Source: Bacteroidota bacterium (GTDB lineage: Bacteria; Bacteroidota; Bacteroidia; CAIKAF01). From it: DNA of 26,137 bases. Each line of letters begins with the position of its first letter. The first letter of the stretch is position 1. The DNA is taken from contig JAEZEQ010000012.1 of assembly GCA_023432985.1 (NCBI GenBank), positions 1 to 26,137 on the forward strand, read 5' to 3'. Below the pieces are notes generated by a model. It made no database searches. It saw only the letters and a program-made list of their open reading frames with translations, and was not told the DNA's origin. The position numbers and the translations under genes are program-made. This document shows positions 22,487 through 26,137 of the stretch, one piece after another.

Positions 22487-23893
22487 TTAAGACAGAGAGC
22501 AAGAACCTGTTTTTTGTGGAATATTTGTTTTAGAGATGGCGCCCCATCCGCCGGCTACTTCTTTAAAATTATGAATACCTCTAGCTTTAAGGATAGAAGC
22601 GGCAATCATACTTCTGTATCCACCGGCACAATGTATGTATTTAGGTGAATCGTCGATATTACTGAACCATTGATTAATGGCGTCTAATTCTAAATTTTGG
22701 GCATTTTCGTAGTGTGCAAGGTTGAATTCGCCCGGTTTGCGCACATCAAGAACCGGAGTTCCGGCAAATTCACCAGTAATTTCATTGGTAAATTGTTCCG
22801 CCGAAATACGTTCAACGGTATCTGTTTCGAAACCTGCTTCTTTCCAAGCTGGAATTCCACCTTCTAAAGTTCCTAAAACATTATCGAAACCAACGCGAGA
22901 GAGACGTAGGGTAACTTCTTCTGCACGATTTTCAGGAGTTACTAATAGAATTTCCTGGTTAACGTCGCCAATCATAGCGCCTACCCATGGGGCAAATTGA
23001 CCATCAACGCCAATATTGATAGATCCTGGGATATGTCCTTTTGCGAAATCGTCGGCATTGCGGGTATCTAAAATTAATGCATCGTGAGACTGAGCAATAT
23101 TTTTAAATTCAACCGGACTTAAACCTTTGCTTCCTTTTTCGAGCACGGTATGTACCGAGGTATAACCCGATTTGTTCATGCGGACGTTGTGTGGGAAATA
23201 CGCCGGTGGAGGCGTTAATCCATCGGTAACTGCCTTAATAAAGGCTTCTTTATTGGGTTGCATTAAGGCATAATTGAAACCACGTTGGTGACCAAGTGTA
23301 TCAACGGTTTCTTTCATCATATTTTTACCACAAGCAGAGCCTGCGCCATGACCAGGGTAAATTATAAGTTCGTCCTCAAGCGGAAGAATTTTTGTGTAAA
23401 TACTATCGTAAAGGAAGCCAGCTAGGTCTTCTTGTGTAAGCTCATTAGCTTTTTGGGCTAAGTCTGGGCGACCAACATCGCCTAAGAAAAGGGTATCGCC
23501 GGTGAAAATTGCGTGGTTTTTACCGTCTTTATCTTTAAGAAGGTAGCAAGTAGACTCCATGGTATGACCTGGAGTGTGGATAGCGGTAATAGTAATATCG
23601 CCAATTTGGAAAACCTCGCCATCTTTAGCAATATGCGCCGGGAAGGCTGGGGTAGCGGTAGGACCATAAACTATAGTTGCGCCACTTTCTTTAGAAAGGT
23701 CAACGTGCCCAGAGACGAAATCGGCATGGAAATGCGTTTCGAAGATATATTTGATAGAAGCTCCATCTTTTTGAGCTCTTTCTAGATATGGTTTAGTTTC
23801 GCGCAGAGGGTCAATAATAGCGGCTTCATTGCCAGATTGGATATAATAAGCGCCTTGCGCTAAACAGCCTGTATATATTTGTTCGATTTTCAT
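22487..23893 (-). CDS. CstB-like persulfide dioxygenase with pseudo-rhodanese and rhodanese domains
   Basis: The 468-aa protein is a metallo-beta-lactamase-fold persulfide dioxygenase fused to two rhodanese domains. Residues 1-about 250 hold THFHADFVSGH (His54, His56, Asp58), HTPGH (His110), TGDTLF (Asp133) and PGHGAG (His182), as in ETHE1-type non-haem iron enzymes. The first rhodanese domain (about 268-355) has VTPENRAEE where the active Cys loop should be, so it is inactive. The second (about 365-460) has the active loop HCAGGYR with Cys422. This MBL, pseudo-rhodanese, active-rhodanese order is that of Staphylococcus aureus CstB, which oxidises persulfides and makes thiosulfate. It thus probably detoxifies sulfide-derived persulfides in the cytoplasm. 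It lies one base upstream of a ferredoxin gene and has a TAAATTTG promoter element. Confidence 0.88.
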   Translation of the reverse strand: MKIEQIYTGCLAQGAYYIQSGNEAAIIDPLRETKPYLERAQKDGASIKYIFETHFHADFVSGHVDLSKESGATIVYGPTATPAFPAHIAKDGEVFQIGDITITAIHTPGHTMESTCYLLKDKDGKNHAIFTGDTLFLGDVGRPDLAQKANELTQEDLAGFLYDSIYTKILPLEDELIIYPGHGAGSACGKNMMKETVDTLGHQRGFNYALMQPNKEAFIKAVTDGLTPPPAYFPHNVRMNKSGYTSVHTVLEKGSKGLSPVEFKNIAQSHDALILDTRNADDFAKGHIPGSINIGVDGQFAPWVGAMIGDVNQEILLVTPENRAEEVTLRLSRVGFDNVLGTLEGGIPAWKEAGFETDTVERISAEQFTNEITGEFAGTPVLDVRKPGEFNLAHYENAQNLELDAINQWFSNIDDSPKYIHCAGGYRSMIAASILKARGIHNFKEVAGGWGAISKTNIPQKTGSCSLS

Positions 23894-23912
23894 TCTATAC
23901 TAAATTATAGGA

Positions 23913-23920
23913 CAAATTTA
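23913..23920 (-). promoter_or_regulatory. Promoter -7 element for the CstB-ferredoxin operon
   Basis: The minus strand reads TAAATTTG, an exact TAnnTTTG match, ending 19 bases before the ATG at 23893. A -33 TTG is not evident at the usual distance. Confidence 0.45.
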
Positions 23921-24099
23921 CCAATTAAAACGCTTAGGAATTTAAAAGCTTTGTTAAATAGGGGAGCTTTAGTTTGTATGGGTTTGCTTTTCAGGTTTTT
24001 TAATAGGTTTAGTTGAAGTTTTTTTACAAGAATGTTTTTTAGTGTTTAAAGCTAGGTTAATAGTGGATCATAGTATGCGATTTAGAATTTAAGGCAAAT

Positions 24100-24126
24100 A
24101 ATTACAATGGTTAATTTGTTGTAATT
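24100..24126. repeat. Inverted repeat AATTACAA / TTGTAATT
   Basis: AATTACAA (24100-24107) and TTGTAATT (24119-24126) are perfect 8-bp arms separated by 11 bp. They lie just upstream of the promoter block for the methyltransferase gene, where a dimeric regulator could bind. The sequence is AT-rich, so chance is possible. Confidence 0.3.
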
Positions 24127-24131
24127 TAAAG

Positions 24132-24190
24132 TTTTAACAATTTTAATTTGCTGAATGTTTGGAAAATTGTATAGCTTAGCATAGCTTAGC
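24132..24190 (+). promoter_or_regulatory. Promoter block with tandem AGCTTAGC repeat, copy 1
   Basis: TTTTAACAATTTT (24132-24144) is followed 41 bp after its first base by AGCTTAGCATAGCTTAGC (24173-24190), a direct repeat of an 8-mer with 10-bp period. In this copy the full 10-mer ATAGCTTAGC is doubled (24171-24190). TTTG at 24147-24150 and TTTGGA at 24158-24163 are also shared with the second copy at 25900-25958. The repeat ends six bases before the methyltransferase ATG. From the spacing, the repeat would lie at or just after the transcription start. Confidence 0.6.
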
Positions 24191-24196
24191 AGTTCT

Positions 24197-25009
24197 ATGA
24201 CATCTTTACTAAGAACTGTATACTATACCCTACCGCCCAGTGTGCGCATCCTTGCACGTAAGATTTATTATTTTCCTTCGATTTTTACTCATAATAAAGA
24301 GGATTTGCTTCCTCCTAAAGCTCTCATTTATACAGGAAGAGGAGATTATAAAAGTCAAGGTGAATTTTGGTTTGAATTTTTTAAAACGAATGCAGGACTA
24401 TTACCAGAATTCAATTTTCTAGATATAGGTTCTGGAGTAGGTAGAGTAGCTGTTCCTATGGTTAATTATTTGAAAGGTGATTACGAAGGTTTTGATGTAG
24501 TAAAACAAGGTGTGGATTGGTGTGAATCTAAAATCACAAGTAAATATCCTAACTTCAAATTTACATATGTTGATATTTTGAATGACCTCTATAATTCAAG
24601 TAAGAAAAAAGCAGAAAATTACATTTTCCCATATCCAGATAATAAATTTCAGGTAGCATGTTCAATTTCTGTTTTTACTCATATGACAGATATTGAAGTT
24701 AAAAACTACCTCAAACAAACGGCGCGAGTTCTGTCGCAAAATGGGAAATTAGTTGCTACTTTCTTTATATTGGACGATAAATATGATCCAGAGACTAAAG
24801 GTAGTTTTAGGTTTGAGTTTCCTGAGGGCGAATGTTTTTTAATGGATAAACATGTGAAAGGAGCAAATGTTGCATTCGATATCAGAACTATTGAAAGATA
24901 TTGCAATGACGCTGGACTTAAAATTGAGAAACATTTCTCTGGACTTTGGAAAGAAGGAAAAAGTGATCCTAATTATTTTCAAGATATACTTATTTTAAGT
25001 AAATTGTGA
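24197..25009 (+). CDS. Class I SAM-dependent methyltransferase, substrate unknown
   Basis: The 270-aa protein has the SAM-binding motif FLDIGSGVGRVAVPM at about 74-88. An acidic residue follows in YEGFDVV (Asp100), and the segment CSISVFTHMTDIEVKNYLKQTARVLSQNGKLVATFF gives the later strands of the Rossmann-like fold. Before the SAM domain lies PPKALIYTGRGDYKSQGEFW, a lead-in often seen in methyltransferases that act on small molecules or sugars. No signal peptide or membrane helix is evident, although the first 30 residues are rather hydrophobic. The stop codon is 19 bp before the next open frame, so the two may be co-transcribed. The target molecule cannot be told from the sequence. Codon use is AT-rich, like the other plus-strand genes at this end. 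Confidence 0.85.
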   Translation: MTSLLRTVYYTLPPSVRILARKIYYFPSIFTHNKEDLLPPKALIYTGRGDYKSQGEFWFEFFKTNAGLLPEFNFLDIGSGVGRVAVPMVNYLKGDYEGFDVVKQGVDWCESKITSKYPNFKFTYVDILNDLYNSSKKKAENYIFPYPDNKFQVACSISVFTHMTDIEVKNYLKQTARVLSQNGKLVATFFILDDKYDPETKGSFRFEFPEGECFLMDKHVKGANVAFDIRTIERYCNDAGLKIEKHFSGLWKEGKSDPNYFQDILILSKL

Positions 25010-25028
25010 GTATAAATATACTTGCCAA

Positions 25029-25667
25029 TTGCGTTACCTAATAATACTATATATTTTCAGTTTTACGCTTTCGAGTTCAGCACAAAAGAAGGTAGCTCCT
25101 GTCGATTTACAAATTGGATATGGATTGCCACGTAAGCCTTTTATAGATTTGGGTGTGTATTTAGGGCAGACTCAACGTCATCGTATTGGTATTGGAGCAG
25201 ATTATAGAATTCCTATTAATCAGAACCAAAAATTTTACGCGACTAATAAACCATTCAATCCATTAAATTTTATTAATATGGGCGCTTATGATGGACCGGG
25301 TGCTTTTATACATTACGAAAAATTATTTGCGTCTAATTTTCTAACACTTGGAGCTAAGTTGTCGTATGCTCGCTTAATAAGTAATATTTATTGGAAAGGT
25401 TCAGATTTGTGCGATCAATGCCTGCAAGCGAATATGGGAACTGCTAGTTTTACTGCTGGAATTCCTATTGACCGAAGGGGCATATTTAATATTTTTGGAG
25501 ACGTTGGATACACTTTTATTCAAGGTATGAGAACTAAAGGACAAATAACATCAATTGGATATATAGGTAGTACTCGCGAGAGTTATTATACGTCAGGTTT
25601 ACATGCACAATTGTCGTTGCGGGTTAAGGTTGTCGGGTTTAATACAGGTATAGCTCAAAACCGCTAA
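25029..25667 (+). CDS. Small predicted outer-membrane protein with TTG start
   Basis: The 212-aa protein belongs to no family I recognise. The N-terminus (RYLIILYIFSFTLSSSAQ) is a good signal peptide, and the mature part alternates polar and hydrophobic residues with many Gly, Tyr and Phe, for example VDLQIGYGLPRKPFIDLGVYLG and a final strand LSLRVKVVGFNTGIAQNR. This fits a small beta-barrel. CDQC near residue 127 is a possible disulfide or metal pair. No ATG exists in frame: the open frame starts after a TAA at 24996-24998, and TTG at 25029 is the only codon giving a sensible signal peptide. Either TTG is used or the ATG has been lost by a point change. It follows the methyltransferase gene by 19 bp. 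Confidence 0.62.
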   Translation: MRYLIILYIFSFTLSSSAQKKVAPVDLQIGYGLPRKPFIDLGVYLGQTQRHRIGIGADYRIPINQNQKFYATNKPFNPLNFINMGAYDGPGAFIHYEKLFASNFLTLGAKLSYARLISNIYWKGSDLCDQCLQANMGTASFTAGIPIDRRGIFNIFGDVGYTFIQGMRTKGQITSIGYIGSTRESYYTSGLHAQLSLRVKVVGFNTGIAQNR

Positions 25668-25988
25668 AAGCATTTTACGGATTTTTAGGTGGTTGAAATT
25701 TAATGGGTTGGCTGATTTGAAAATGCCTGTACAATGCAATATTTCTTTCCAATTACTTAATTCATTGGGATTTATGGTCACATGATGGAATCGTGCGACA
25801 TATTAAGATTTATGAATTAAATTCTTCATTTACTAAAAATAACTACTTAGATCTTATTTTTTTACTGATTTTATGAGGGTTTGGTTGTAAAGTGTTGAAT
25901 TTTAACAATTTTCTTTTGGTAATTATTTGGAGATGTCCTTAGCTTAGCATAGCTTAGCTGTAAGTATTAACCAATTTATTTACAGCCT
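25668..25988. other. Intergenic region (321 bp) before the terminal lipoprotein gene
   Basis: It contains the second promoter/direct-repeat block (25900-25958) and a 30-base leader. I see no gene, clear terminator or RNA structure in 25668-25899; a distant GCATTTT/AAAATGC pair there is not convincing. Confidence 0.55.
25900..25958 (+). promoter_or_regulatory. Promoter block with AGCTTAGC repeat, copy 2
   Basis: TTTTAACAATTTT (25900-25912) and AGCTTAGCATAGCTTAGC (25941-25958) occur with the same 41-bp offset as in the copy at 24132-24190. TTTG (25915-25918) and TTTGGA (25926-25931) are also conserved at identical offsets, while the bases between them differ. It lies 30 bp upstream of the lipoprotein ATG at 25989. 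Confidence 0.6.
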
Positions 25989-26137
25989 ATGAAAACCTTA
26001 AACTACTTACCTATGATTTTTGCCGTGCTATTGACAGCATGTACCAAGGAGGCAGATATCTTGCAGCCTATGAAACCTAAAAACAGTATTCTTGGTTTAC
26101 AAGTTGAAGTGCATAATGGCATGTTATTTTTTAAAGA
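25989..26137 (+). CDS. N-terminal part of a lipoprotein gene, cut by the window end
   Basis: An open frame from ATG 25989 runs to the last base and encodes at least 49 residues. It starts with a short signal peptide ending in the lipobox LLTAC (Cys18), followed by TKEADILQPMKPK, so it is predicted to be a lipid-anchored envelope protein. After the linker comes LGLQVEVHNGMLFFK, the start of a folded domain that I cannot identify. It is the third plus-strand gene in this AT-rich end region and shares its upstream regulatory block with the methyltransferase gene. Confidence 0.65.
   Translation, partial: MKTLNYLPMIFAVLLTACTKEADILQPMKPKNSILGLQVEVHNGMLFFK

Larger units (their letters stand above)
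23894..24196. other. Divergent intergenic region (303 bp)
   Basis: This AT-rich stretch lies between the minus-strand CstB-like gene and the plus-strand methyltransferase gene. It holds the -7 element of the former (23913-23920), an inverted repeat (24100-24126) and the promoter/direct-repeat block of the latter (24132-24190). I see no coding potential and no RNA gene in 23921-24099. Confidence 0.6.

Noticed and set aside
25670..25726. Inverted pair GCATTTT/AAAATGC as a terminator after the small outer-membrane protein gene
   Set aside because: The arms are 43 bases apart and AT-rich, with no U-run; chance pairing is likely.
24173..25958. The repeated AGCTTAGC unit as a CRISPR or insertion-site repeat
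   Set aside because: Only two copies exist, with no spacer array, no cas gene, no transposase and no flanking duplication; the conserved offset to promoter elements favours regulation.

Overview
The window looks like chromosomal DNA of a member of the Bacteroidota. Several things point that way. Promoter -7 elements of the form TAnnTTTG sit in front of many genes, and Shine-Dalgarno sites are absent or weak. Signal peptides end in ...AQ. A DAHP synthase carries a C-terminal chorismate mutase, and there are several M16 peptidases and beta-barrel-like outer-membrane proteins of unknown function. I cannot place it below phylum level. There are no rRNA or tRNA genes, insertion sequences, CRISPR arrays or phage genes.

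Layout. (1) 1-3900, plus strand: an aspartate kinase, a predicted outer-membrane barrel protein and a membrane-anchored C45-type Ntn hydrolase. (2) 3903-23893, fifteen genes all on the minus strand. Read in transcription order from the right they are: a CstB-like persulfide dioxygenase/sulfurtransferase with a 2Fe-2S ferredoxin; a secreted M16 peptidase pair (one active and one degenerate subunit) ending at a clear terminator; a bacilliredoxin with its own promoter and terminator; squalene synthase plus squalene monooxygenase; an NlpC/P60 peptidase; a P2-type cation (Ca2+-like) ATPase; an operon of MORN-repeat protein, DAHP synthase/chorismate mutase, DUF4240 protein and a full-length two-lobed M16 peptidase; RNase HI; and oligopeptidase B. 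(3) 24100-26137, plus strand, AT-rich and more accessory in character: a SAM methyltransferase, a small predicted outer-membrane protein with a TTG start, and the start of a lipoprotein gene cut by the window end.

The most notable content is the adjacent pair at 15307-17855. Both proteins closely resemble the eukaryotic enzymes of the first two dedicated steps of sterol synthesis (farnesyl-PP to squalene to 2,3-oxidosqualene). Bacterial oxidosqualene production is rare, and no cyclase lies in this window. The second notable item is a duplicated regulatory block: TTTTAACAATTTT followed exactly 41 bp later by the direct repeat AGCTTAGC-AT-AGCTTAGC. It lies upstream of both the methyltransferase gene and the terminal lipoprotein gene, which suggests co-regulation. 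The remaining genes are housekeeping or cell-envelope functions: amino-acid synthesis, peptide turnover, sulfide/persulfide and thiol redox, wall hydrolysis and ion transport.
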